Origin: CAWJLE01 sp963843645
GTDB lineage: Bacteria > Chloroflexota > Anaerolineae > DAOTYC01
Length of the DNA: 64,000 bases
Direction: 5' to 3'
NCBI GenBank assembly: GCA_963843645.1
Contig: CAWJLE010000003.1
Span: forward strand, 1,736,001 to 1,800,000
A program made the translations under genes and the position numbers. Positions 17,673 to 27,048 of the stretch are shown piece after piece. The notes under the pieces were generated by a model. It was given only the letters and a program-made list of their open reading frames with translations. It was not told where the DNA came from and did no database searches. Positions within the stretch are counted from its first letter, which is position 1. Every line of letters begins with the position of its first letter.

Positions 17673-19678
17673 ATGTACGGCAGAATATGTTCGGCGTTTA
17701 CGCTGCTTCTCTCGATCCTCATCGGCGCTCCGTTGGGCTGCTCGCCGGCCTACGCTGCCACGCCCATCCCGACAAGTCCGGCGGTTGCTGTGCATCTGAC
17801 GAGCATCTGGGGAAGCTCCGGCAGCGATGTCTTCGTGGTCGGACTGGAAGGGACGATCCTGCACTACGACGGCAAAGCGTGGTCGCTCATGGAGAGCGGC
17901 ACGAAGAACGATCTCGATTGCGTGTGGGGTTACTCGGCCGGCGGCGTGGAGGACGTGTTCGCCTCTGGTAACGGCGGCACGATCCTGCACTACGATGGCA
18001 AGGCCTCCCGACAGGGCGTCGAGACGATGTGGTCGGCAATGGCCAGCGGCACGCACGAAGAACTGTCGTCGCCGTGGGGTTCTTCGGGCAGCGACACGTT
18101 CGTAGCCGCAGAGGGGGGCAAATACCTGCACTACGATGGCAGGGCGTGGACGGTAATGGATAGCGAGACGGGTGAAAGCCTCGGTCCGGTTTGGAGTGCA
18201 CCATCCGGAGAGGTCTTCGCCTTCGGGGAAAACGACACGGTCTGGCGCTACGACGGCAAAGCCGCCCGACAGGATATCGGGACGATGTGGGCGGCCACGC
18301 ACACCGGCAAGAGTATCGAACTCGACTGTCTGTGGGGCGCGTCGGCCAAAGATGTTTTCGCCGTCGGGCTGGTCGGCACCATCCTGCACTACGATGGCGT
18401 TAGTGGTCGCCTATGACCAGCGGCGTGTACGCCCGGCTCACGGGGGTCTGGGGCAGCTCGGGAAAGGACGTCTTCGCGGTCGGAGAGCACGGAAGTGTTC
18501 TGCATTACGACGGTAACGCCTGGTCGCTCATGCCGGCTGGCACGAACACCAATATCGAGAAGGTATGGGGCGCATCCGCCACTGACGTGTTCGCCATCGG
18601 AGATCGAGGGGCGGTCCTGCACTACGACGGGACCGTCTGGTCGGTTATGGCCAGTGGAACGAGCGAAGGCCTTTAAAGCGCGTGGACAGTGCGGGAACGT
18701 GTCTGTGGCGACGTCGGACACGGTCCCCCTCGACGAATATTGGATCGCAGGCCAGCATCCCCTGCGCCGCCAGTCGCGCGCAGTCAGGTCTGGTCTCACG
18801 CAGTCTCTGGGCAGCTCGGGCACAAGTCCGGGGCGGTGTCGCGGCGCGACTCTACGCCGTCGGGTTCAACGGCATGTTCCTGCACTACGACGGCAAGGCG
18901 GGGTTGCCCGTGGCCAGAGCACGGCCGAAGATCTCACATGCGTGCGGAACGCCTCCGATAGATACGCCTACGTCGTCGGTTACAACGAAACGCTGCTGCA
19001 GCACGACGGCAAGGTCTCCCGACAAGACAACGGGACGATGTGGTCCCCCATGAGCAGCGGCGTGACCGCGCCGGTCTACGTGTCGTGGGGATCCTCGGGC
19101 AAGGATATGTACGCCGCCGTGGAGGATTCGAGCACGCTCCTGCACTACGACGGCAGCGCGTGGTCGGCTAAGAACATCGGCTCGAACTTCACGGTCAGTG
19201 GAGTGTACGGCACCTCGACCACCGATGTGTTCGCTGCCGGGGCCGTGCGCACGATCCTGCACTACGACGGCAAGGCCTGGTCGTCCATGAAAAGCAGTAC
19301 GATGCAGTATCTGCTGAGCATGTGGGCGAGCTTGGCCAACGGCGTGTTTGCAGTCGGAGAGGGCGGTACGATCCTGCACTACGACGGCAACCAGTGGTCG
19401 GCTACAGACAGCGGCACGCACGACCGGCTCAGCCCCGTGTGGGGCAGTTCGGGCAGCGACGTCTTCGTCGTCGGGGAGAAGGGCACGATCTGCATTACGA
19501 CGGCAGCGCCTGGACGGCGACGGCTAGCGACACGAACAGCTTTGCGCGGGGCATTTGCAGCACGCGGGGCAAGGAGGCTTTCGCCGTCGGTGATGAGGGC
19601 ACGATCCTGCACTATGATGGCAGCACGTCGTCGCCGATGGCCATCGGCACGACCGCGGGTCTGTGGCGCCGTGTCTAG
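17673..19678 (+). pseudogene. Secreted WGSS/HYDG-repeat protein 3, long, multiply frameshifted
   Basis: ATG at 17673 after AGAAGGAGGAACTC, then a signal peptide (AFTLLLSILIGAPLG) with a Cys in GCSPAYA (possible lipoprotein or secreted). About 16 repeats extend over 2.0 kb, some with an insert after HYDGKA (SRQGVETMW, ARQDIGTMW, SRQDNGTMW). Frames change near 18400, in the degraded stretch 18670-18950, and near 19490, with a stop at 18674-18676. The final segment reads AVGDEGTILHYDG and stops at 19678. Because intact repeats lie on both sides of each lesion, this was one gene of about 665 codons. The high repeat identity at DNA level makes mis-assembly a real possibility. Confidence 0.65.
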
Positions 19679-20019
19679 ATCGGTACTGCCGGGCCCGGAG
19701 TGTGGGACGATCCAGGCAGGGCTGGCCTTCGAGCCGGGCGGTCTGTTCGGTGCTATGAAGTTGGTGACGGCGGACAGCGACCAATGCCAGGAGGTGGTCC
19801 GCGACCAGGCGCGGGCGATCTTGGACCGACGCGACTTCCAGCAGAGACGGCTGCAGTGAGCGGTGGAGGGGCAAAATGCATAAGGGGGATATCCACGGTT
19901 GACTTGGCGGAGATGGTGTGACGGAGCTGGGGCTCTTCGACGGTGTGGGCCCCTTCGACGCAAGTCACGGCCATCTCAGCTGCAGCGGATCCTTGACGTG
20001 CCTTTGGTGGAGACGGAAG
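19679..20019. other. Intergenic region
   Basis: No recognisable gene. One frame reads FEPGGLFGAMKLVTADSDQC then QEVVRDQARAIL, which could be a remnant of a coding sequence, but it has no start or match that I recognise. Confidence 0.35.
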
Positions 20020-21592
20020 ATGGCCAATAGGACCAATGTGACTGAGATCAACAGGCTCCTGGAAGGACTGGCCCTGGCGGCACTGGTGGCGTTCTTCGTT
20101 GCCTGGCAGCTCAACCACTTGGGCGGGCGAATCTGGGAGTGGGACGAAGGGGTGTATTCGATGACCGCGCGACTGGTGGCGCAAGGAAACGAGCTGTACC
20201 GGGACGTGTTCGCCAACGCGGCGCCACTTTTCATTAACTCGCTCAACCTGGGGTTCTGGCTGGCGGGTGATTCTATCTCGGTCGGCCGGGCGGTGATTGT
20301 GTGCTACTCGGCCGTTGGCCTGTTGGCCGTCGGCCTGTTGGCCGGAGAGCTGGGTGGCGGGCTGGCTGCCCGGGGCTCGGTTGTCTTCCTGGCTCTGGCG
20401 CCACACTTCTACATGCTGTCGCGCGTCATCATCGCAGATGTCCCGTCGATGTCGTTGGCTTGCCTGGCGTTGTGGGCGGCCTTCCGCTATCAGCGGACGG
20501 GGAAGCGCGGCTGGCTCGGCACGGCCGGACTGGCGCTCTTTCTTGGCGCGATGATCAAGCTGTCAGCCGTGCTGGTCGGTCCAGCTATGTTGGCTCCAAT
20601 TCTGGCACGAGACCTAGGGCCCGCTTCGGCCGGCGACAGGCGACTCCGGGGCTGCACTGGGCAGGACGTCGGGACCAGCCTGGCGGCGCTCGGCGGATCG
20701 TTTCTGCTTCCGGTGGTCGTCTGTACCTTGGTCTATCCCTGGCGGCTGGTCTGGGATCAGCTCATTCGCTTCCTGTGGATACAGCGCGACGTCTTCGTGA
20801 ATGACCCGGCAGCCAATGCCCGGATGCTCCTGGCGTATCTGGTCACGGTCAACCTCAACATCGCGGCCAACCGGGGGCTGACGCTGCTGGCGCTGGTCGG
20901 GGCGGGGACCCTGACTCTTCGGTCGTTCCGGGATGCAGCTGCCTGGTGGCTGTGGTTTGGGACCATTTGCGTTACCCTGATCACCTATGCCCCACTGTGG
21001 CCCCATCTCTTGAGCCCGATCCTTTTCCCGCTGGCCGTCGCGGCCGGGGTGGCCTTGGGGGAACTGCAGCGTCGGGGGGCGGCTTTGTGGATCGGGAGCG
21101 ATCGCCGCTGGCTGCAGAGGACGATCGTCGGCGCGTTGGCCCTTGCGGCGCTTATGTACGGGTACTACCTGCCGGGAGTCCTGCATACGGACCGCCCGGC
21201 TGGCGCATGCACCGAAGACCACGAATGGGGTTCGCGCCATCGAGTTCTTGCGTCAGAACACTCTGCCCGATGAGTACATCATCAGCGATGATCCGTCCTT
21301 GCCTTTCGGCGCGAGCCGACGCGTGCCGCCGAATCTGGCCGATACATCCATCGTGCGCATGTCCATCGGTTTTCTGACGGCGGAGGAACTGATTCGGGCG
21401 GGCGAGAAATACGAGCCGGCGGCAATCGTCTTGTGGGCGGATTACCGCTTCCGCAATTATGCGCCGGAGTTCGTGAAGTGGGTCAGGCAACACTACGTTT
21501 TGGCCTGGGGAGACGAGGAAACGGGCGAGATCTACCTGAGGGCGGATCACACGCTCCGCTCAAGATTCACAGGGTCCAAGTCACCAGCCTGA
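20020..21592 (+). CDS. GT39/ArnT-like polytopic membrane glycosyltransferase, one frameshift
   Basis: About 520 residues. ATG at 20020 (GGAGACGGAAG upstream); an in-frame start at 19918 adds residues unlike the family. About ten hydrophobic segments. The first periplasmic loop has WEWDEGVYSMTARLVAQGNE, with the acidic pair (W-D-E-G) characteristic of dolichyl/undecaprenyl-phosphate-dependent GT-C enzymes, then DVFANAAPLF. The frame shifts near 21200, and the soluble C-terminal part continues in the next frame (IEFLRQNTLPDEYIISDD) to 21592. It probably transfers a sugar from a polyprenyl-phosphate donor to a glycan, lipid or protein on the outer face. It is isolated between propeller-family genes, away from the main glycan cluster at 47-64 kb. 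Confidence 0.75.
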
Positions 21593-21724
21593 TGCGCCAG
21601 TGACCGGAGCCCACAGGGCCGCCGTCGCAGTGTTGTCATCGATCTGCTCGACGCTGGCGCGGGATGGCGGCATCCCGAACCACGAAGACAGCAGTTGGTC
21701 CTTCGTCAAGGCCCGCGGGACTAA

Positions 21725-21839
21725 CTAACTCTCGGTCATCTGCGGCACTTCGGCCAGCGACAGCTTCGCCGGCGACCTTGGCACGGTCGTTCACTACGAC
21801 CGCAGCAAGTGGTCGGTCATGCGCGGCGACACCGATTAG
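21725..21839 (+). pseudogene. C-terminal remnant of a WGSS/HYDG-repeat protein
   Basis: One frame reads LSVICGTSASDSFAGDLGTV then VHYDRSKWSVMRGDTD and stops at 21837-21839. This is the last repeat of the propeller family (compare GTSxSDVFAV and HYDGxxWSVM). No start or signal peptide remains. It lies 118 bp before SGNH3. Confidence 0.6.
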
Positions 21840-21956
21840 CATCCTAATCGCGCGTGAGGACATGAACCGCGTCGATTGGACTTGTCAGAGTCGCCCCGGA
21901 TGAGTCGGAGATGGATCAGCCGAGGACCACTGAATCCACATCTGAGGGAGGAATTT

Positions 21957-22874
21957 ATGAGCAAGCAAACGTGGTTCGCAACGTTGTTTACGTTGATTGT
22001 CGCGGGCTTTCTCCTTGGCAGCCCACTTGGAGCCGCCGCCCAGACCCCCGTCCCGTCCAATGCTCCTGGCCCTGCTGCAACGCCGCTCACCGCCGCTGTG
22101 CCGACTACGGCGTCCGGGGTCGCGACGTCCACCGCGAAGCCAATAACCCGCATCCTGTTCATCTGCGACAGCAATTCCCTCTTCATGGCTCAGTACCTGA
22201 CGAAACTGGCCGCATCGGCCGACCCACCCATCGTAATCGAGGCAGTCGAGGCCTTCCACGCTGGAACCGGGCTGAATATGCAATGGGGTGTCTGGGAGGA
22301 ACAGAGCCGCATCGTTGCCGGTCGGTGGGATGCCGTTGTACTGGAAGAGGACCTCGGAGATCGCTGGTATGGTTCCATGGTGAGTGTTTTCCACCAGTAT
22401 GTGGGCAAGTTCACTGAGACGATCCGACAGGCCGGCGCGCAGCCGGTCCTGCATATGGTATGGGGCGACAGAGGCCTCAAACCGACCACGGACGACATCG
22501 CTGCGGCGTACACCAAGGCTGGGACTGACTTCGGCATCAAAGTGGCGCCGTCCGGCCTCGCCTTCGAGCGCGCCCTGAAGCTGCGTCCCGACCTGGACGT
22601 GCGCGCGCCGGACGGGGACCACCAGGGCAAGTACGGCTGCTATCTCGCCCTGTGCACCCTGTTCGCCACGATCTTCGACCGTAGCCCGGTGGGCCTGACC
22701 TACCGCATGCCGGGGACGGAGGGCGGGGAGTTCGACCTGGAGCCGAGTGGTGACGGGCCACCGCCGGACGCCGTGACCACGGCGCGCGCGTCGCAGGAAA
22801 TCCCCGAGGCGGACGCGGCCTTCCTGCGGAAGGTAGCGTGGGACACGGTCGTCGACTATCAGGCACAGAAGTGA
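21957..22874 (+). CDS. Secreted SGNH-like hydrolase with conventional Ser (SGNH3)
   Basis: 305 residues, ATG at 21957 after GAGGGAGGAATTT. A signal peptide (residues 1-28) is followed by a Pro/Thr/Ala linker to residue 62. Block I is LFICDSNSLF with Ser72 at the nucleophile position. Asp219 and Asp221-His222 (PDGDHQGKYG) form the Asp/His block, and 'APSGLAFERA' and 'LFATIFDRSPVGLTYRM' match SGNH proteins. It is clearly related to SGNH1 and SGNH2 (shared C-terminal EADAAFLRKVAWDTVVDYQA) but far more diverged, and it keeps Ser where they have Cys. It is followed 43 bp later by a beta-lactamase-fold gene, probably in one transcript. Confidence 0.75.
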   Translation: MSKQTWFATLFTLIVAGFLLGSPLGAAAQTPVPSNAPGPAATPLTAAVPTTASGVATSTAKPITRILFICDSNSLFMAQYLTKLAASADPPIVIEAVEAFHAGTGLNMQWGVWEEQSRIVAGRWDAVVLEEDLGDRWYGSMVSVFHQYVGKFTETIRQAGAQPVLHMVWGDRGLKPTTDDIAAAYTKAGTDFGIKVAPSGLAFERALKLRPDLDVRAPDGDHQGKYGCYLALCTLFATIFDRSPVGLTYRMPGTEGGEFDLEPSGDGPPPDAVTTARASQEIPEADAAFLRKVAWDTVVDYQAQK

Positions 22875-22917
22875 GCAGGTCCAATTGGGAGAAAGGTCTC
22901 AGAAAGGAGTGTTAACC

Positions 22918-24119
22918 ATGTCAAGGATGCATCGACTGCTGTCCATTCTGTTCACGATTGTGTTGTTGTTGAGCGCCGTCAGCGTCACTGCGGAGGGACC
23001 CGCGCCCGAGTTGGGGCTGGATTCCGCTCTGGTGGTCAAAACCGAGGCCCTGGTGAAGGACACCATGGCTGGAGTCCCTAATATCCCGGGTATCGGGCTG
23101 GGCATCATCAAGGGCGGGCAGGTCGTCTACGCGAAGGGTTTCGGCGTCCAATCGACTGAAACCCAACAGCCGGTAACCCCGCAGTCGGTGTTTCTGCTGG
23201 CAGGCATCTCCAAGACGGCGACGGCCATCTCGATCATGCAGCTCAAGGAGCAGGGCAAGATTGACCTCGACGCGCCGGTGGTCAAGTACCTGCCCTACTT
23301 CCGCCTGGCGTCGGACACCTACAAAGACATCACCATCCGGCAACTGCTCGGCCACCGGTCGGGCCTCGATTATGGCAAGGGTGAGGACGAATGGCACTAC
23401 CGTTCGCCCGCGCTCGACGACGACGCGCTGGAACGTTGGGGCCGGGGCATGGCGAACGACCGGCCCTTGTGGAAACCCGGCAGGCAATTCTACTATAGCG
23501 ACCTGGGGTTCGAGGTACTGGGCAACGTGATCGCCAAAGTCTCGGCCAGACCTACGAAACCTATGCCCAGGACCACATCTTCACGCCGCTGGGAATGAAG
23601 CACACCACGCTTTTTCCGCGCGAGGTCGACCCACAGCTGCTGGCCGTACCGCACCACGTAGCGAACAAGGATGGCAAGTGGGGCTACTTCCCGCTCGATT
23701 TCTTCCCGTACAGCCGCGAGCACGGACCCAGTGACGGCCTGTGCTCGAACGTGGACGACCTGCTCCGCTATGCGCTGGCGCAGCTGAATCGCGGCGAACT
23801 CGACGGTGCGCGGATGCTGCCGGCGGCCGCGTACGATGAGATGTGGGTGTGGCAGCCCACGAATGAGGCCGCAGTTGGCATGAATACGGTGGACTACGGC
23901 TTGGGCTGGGCAGCGTACACGATCGGCGGGCATCGCATCGTGGGCCACGGTGGCATGGAAATCAGCTACAACGCCAGCGTGTACTTCGCGCCGAACGGCG
24001 GCCTCGGGGTGGTAATGCTGGGGAACGGGGCGCTGTCCTGCGAAATCGAGAATGCAGCGTATCGAGTCATGGCGATCATGTTGGGTGTGGACGTGGATCA
24101 GGTCTCTTGTTGTGGGTGA
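22918..24119 (+). CDS. Secreted serine hydrolase of the class C beta-lactamase fold, nucleophile Ser replaced by Gly, one frameshift
   Basis: About 400 residues. ATG at 22918 after AGAAAGGAGTGTTAACC, then a signal peptide (LLSILFTIVLLLSAVSVTA). The fold is clear: FLLAGISKTATA, DITIRQLLGHRSGLDYG, FYYSDLGFEVLGN, HGGMEISYN. In the S-x-x-K motif residue 96 is Gly (codon GGC at 23203-23205), giving G-I-S-K rather than S-x-S-K, while Lys99, Tyr193 (YSD) and the HGG triad are kept. The frame breaks near 23545 where a GGG run appears to have lost one G, and resumes in the next frame (YETYAQDHIFTPLGMKHTTL). Members act on peptidoglycan peptides, esters or beta-lactams; this one may be inactive. Adjacent to SGNH3. 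Confidence 0.75.
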
Positions 24120-24869
24120 GCCCATGGCAGAGAGCCAGACGCAGGGCGACTCGCGGGCGCGATTGACGACGGCTCGAGGCAGGCCGGGTCGGTCCCACGA
24201 GTGATGTGAACGAGAGGTTGGAAAGGAGGATGACGCCAGCACTCTCGTCCGGCGGCGCGGCCTTTACCTTGACGGTTGCCGGTTAAAGCGGATGGTGAAC
24301 AGTTACACACTGAGAAAGCAGCGTGGTTCACGAACGCGAACTAGCGGAATCAGTCGCTCAATAGAATTCCGCCAAGACGTTGGTTGATATTCGGCTTGAC
24401 ACAGCGGGGGAAGGTCTTGGTTGTGCGACAGGGGTGTGCACCACACCGGTATTGTGTTCGCCCAACGTCAGCCATGCAAGTGGGCAGGGGATGCTTAGGA
24501 CGTCGTCTACAGCTCGCCCCTTAAGGTGCTACTTCAGCCAGGGTAATTCATCTCAATAACACTGGAGCGTTCGCAGACTGCGACCGGCAGCCTCACGACT
24601 GAGGACGAATTCACCGACGGGTCGTTTCAACGGGCTCGATTCGCTCAACCTTAAAAAACGCGAGGTGTCGCCGGAATACTTCACCTGAAATGGGGAACTC
24701 TGCGAGTGCTAGAGCAACCGGCTGCAATACGAGGCTAATTCGTAGTATAATGTATTCGTTCAGCCCTCCATGCTGGTGACATTGCCCGCAGTCAAAGGTG
24801 GGCAGTGCGCTGTGCGTCAAGGATCCGCCCTTTTTAAGAACCCTGGGAACCTGAGAAAGGACAATCGAC
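24120..24869. other. 750-bp intergenic region
   Basis: No gene recognised. An 18-codon open frame behind AAAGGAGG at about 24223 is too short to judge. A TATAAT at 24746-24751 with a poor -35 could serve the gene at 24870. Confidence 0.4.
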
Positions 24870-25202
24870 ATGGCTTTCAAGGCGCTGTTTCTGGCCAGCG
24901 CTCCTGATGCTGACCCGGATCAGCACAGGTGCGTGATCGATACCGGCTTGTACAAACTCTTTGTCGTGGTGGTCCGCAGCCACGGTCAGGCGATGGAAGT
25001 CTGCCGGGGGCTCGTGAGAGAAGAGGGTATTCACTCCATACTCCTCTGCCCTGGCCATAGTCATCACGACGTCGCGGAGATATGTGATGCAGTCGGCGAG
25101 GACGTTTCGGTCTCGGTGGCGCGAGGAGACGCTCCAGGCATGCGCATAGCGCAGGAAGCCCTGGCCAAGGAAGGCTGGTTCTCGCAGCGCGGGCAGCAGT
25201 AA
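24870..25202 (+). CDS. DUF6506-like small cytoplasmic protein
   Basis: 110 residues, ATG at 24870 (GAGAAAGGACAATCGAC upstream). It begins MAFKALFLASAPDADPDQHR, then 'CRGLVREEGIHSILLCPGHSHHDVAEICDAVG', a compact alpha/beta protein resembling the DUF6506 family as I remember it. No enzymatic residues are known. It stands alone, convergent with the recombinase gene. The function is unknown. Confidence 0.6.
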   Translation: MAFKALFLASAPDADPDQHRCVIDTGLYKLFVVVVRSHGQAMEVCRGLVREEGIHSILLCPGHSHHDVAEICDAVGEDVSVSVARGDAPGMRIAQEALAKEGWFSQRGQQ

Positions 25203-25335
25203 AGAACTCGCGGGCAGTCGTGATGCGGAGGCAATTGTGCTCATGAGGACCGTGGCTGTCCGCGCGATGGCATTGTTCAATCAGGGCAGAACGGACCTGG
25301 CCGTTCCCGCCTGCCTCCCCGCGACACGAGCGACA

Positions 25336-26272
25336 TCAAAGCAGGTTGTCCACCGGGCTGCCCTTCTGGTGCGCCTGCGCCAGGTCGACCTCAGTCTGTA
25401 CCAAGTACCGGCGGATCACGCTGAGGTCGGCATGTCCCAGGAGCCGCTGCAGGCTGATGACGTCGACACCGTTGCGCAGGCAGGCGATCGCGAAAGCGCG
25501 GCGGAACGTATGCAAGCCTGGCTCGGGCAGCCCAATCCGCTCCGCTCGCCGCCGCATGATCTGGCGCAGCCCGACGACGGTTAGCCGCCCGCCTTCGTCC
25601 GTTGCCCACAGCGGATCGCTCGGCGCTAGGTCGCCGCGGTGCCGCAGGTAGCGTTGCACTTCCCGCCGCGTCTTGGCCCCAATGAAGACGGTGCGCGGTT
25701 TGTTGCCCTTGCCTTGGCGGACGACCGCCGTGCCCGTTGCCAGGTTGACGTCGCCAACATTCAGCAACACGAACTCCGCTGCCCGACAGCCGGTGTCCAG
25801 CAAGGTCAGGACGATGGCGCGGTCCCGGTCGCCGACCAGGGTGCGGCGCTCGCAGGTGTCGAGCATCGCTTTGATCTGCGTCAGCCCAGCTGGCTTCTGC
25901 GGCTCATTTCGGCACCTTGGGTGGCTTCACTTTGCGGATCGGGTTCCGCCAGGCGTCGGGTTCCGTTTCAACTTCGTACCAGTTCAGGAAGACCTTCGCC
26001 GCTCGATAGGCGGCATGCACTCCACTTGGGTTCCGGTGTTCCCTTGGAGCGAGGAAATATCGGCGCACGTCGTTGGCCGTCAGATCGAGGACATCTGTCG
26101 CGCCCTGGCTTTCGAGGTACTCCGTGAGGTAGCGCAATTCGTCGCGGTAGAAGCCGACCGTCCGCGGGCTCAACCCCCGCGCCTGCCGGTCGACCAAGAA
26201 GTAGCCAACATCCTGCACGAATTGACTTTGGGGAACTAGGCGAATCAGTTGGTCTACTTTTGCTCTAGACAT
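25336..26272 (-). pseudogene. Tyrosine recombinase (XerC/D- or phage-integrase-type), one frameshift
   Basis: Starts at ATG 26272 (MSRAKVDQLIRLVP). The N-terminal part is a SAM-like core-binding domain (LSPRTVGFYRDELRYLTEYL) ending KVKPPKVPK with a stop near 25904. The catalytic half follows in another frame from about 25900 (EPQKPAGLTQIKAMLDTC): Arg I in DTGCRAAEFVLL, the Lys beta-hairpin, HTFRRAFAIACL (H-x-x-R), GHADLSVIRRYL (His), and the Tyr in RRYL. Joined, it would be about 312 residues, full length for the family, with every catalytic residue except continuity of frame. It lies 104 bp left of a tRNA-Arg 3' fragment that is repeated at 12.5 kb, so it is the likely integrase of that segment. 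Confidence 0.8.
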
Positions 26273-26375
26273 GACACAGCCATCTTCCTGCCACCACATA
26301 CAGTGGCTTCAAGATGGCCGACATACTACCAGCTGTGTCTTGACATGCCTCAGTCATTTCGGACTTAGACCGTCT

Positions 26376-26422
26376 GACTTCGAATCCAGACGGTTGCGCG
26401 TTCGAATCGCGCTGGGCGCACC
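26376..26422 (+). other. tRNA-Arg(UCG) 3' fragment, att-like site 2
   Basis: Same sequence and orientation as 12500-12545 except for one extra C in the anticodon-stem region (CGAATCCAGA). The upstream half of the tRNA is missing here too. It lies just upstream of the recombinase start, the usual place for an attachment site. Confidence 0.7.
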
Positions 26423-26631
26423 ACAGCACAATACGTTGCGTTTTGCGAGGCTCCTGACTGGAGGTTGTGGAAAGGAGCTTCTGCTTTGGACGAGAGCAAC
26501 GGAGAGTAACGATGACTCAAGCTCCCGCAACGGCGCGGCTGACCGGGGCGCCGCGAAAGGAGGAAAAGCCGACTGAAGCGCGTTCGGTTGTGCCGCGTGT
26601 TCGGTCACCGTGTGAGACGTCGGGTCTGAGC

Positions 26632-26976
26632 TTACTCTTGCCTGACTATGTCGACCGAGATCTCCACCGCCGGAATCGTTCCTCTGTTCTCAAGCCAATG
26701 TGTAGTGTTCCTATCCTCGGGCCAACCCACTCCCGGCCCATAGTCGGTAGCGACTCCGTTTCGATGGTCCGTGATCGTTCCTTGGAGTATGTAGACGGTG
26801 CCTGGTCTGCCTTTATGATCGTGAATCGGGCCAAAGACGCCTCCCGGCTCGATGGTCACCATACGCATTCGAAGTTGGCGCCCCGCCATTCCCTCGATCT
26901 CGGGGCCAAGGTCAACCGTCGCGAGCGTCTTCACTGTAACACCTTTCGTCTCAGGTGCTGACTGTGCGTTGCTCAT
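26632..26976 (-). CDS. Cupin-domain protein
   Basis: 114 residues, ATG at 26976. A single small beta-barrel: cupin motif 1 is PIHDHKGRPGTVYILQG (metal ligands His-x-His and Glu-equivalent positions partly changed), and motif 2 is DRNTTHWLENRGTIPAVEIS. Proteins of this size bind a small molecule or metal and are often annotated only as cupins. Intact. It lies outside the segment bounded by the tRNA fragments, 73 bp downstream of the SDR gene, in the same direction and perhaps co-transcribed. Confidence 0.75.
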   Translation of the reverse strand: MSNAQSAPETKGVTVKTLATVDLGPEIEGMAGRQLRMRMVTIEPGGVFGPIHDHKGRPGTVYILQGTITDHRNGVATDYGPGVGWPEDRNTTHWLENRGTIPAVEISVDIVRQE

Positions 26977-27048
26977 CGGACTCTCCTATCTTCACTTCTA
27001 GAGCTTATAAGGCCGCCTGACGACTTAGCGCCCGGGCCTGAATTGTGA

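Noticed and set aside
17673..19678. Programmed frameshifting in the propeller genes
   Set aside because: No slippery heptamer with a downstream structure is found, and the shifts are at different repeat positions and directions in different genes.
10650..19680. Regularly spaced short repeats that could suggest a CRISPR array
   Set aside because: The repeats are coding, with a 110-130 bp period and no unique spacers of constant length; they translate to the WGSS/HYDG repeat. No cas genes are seen.
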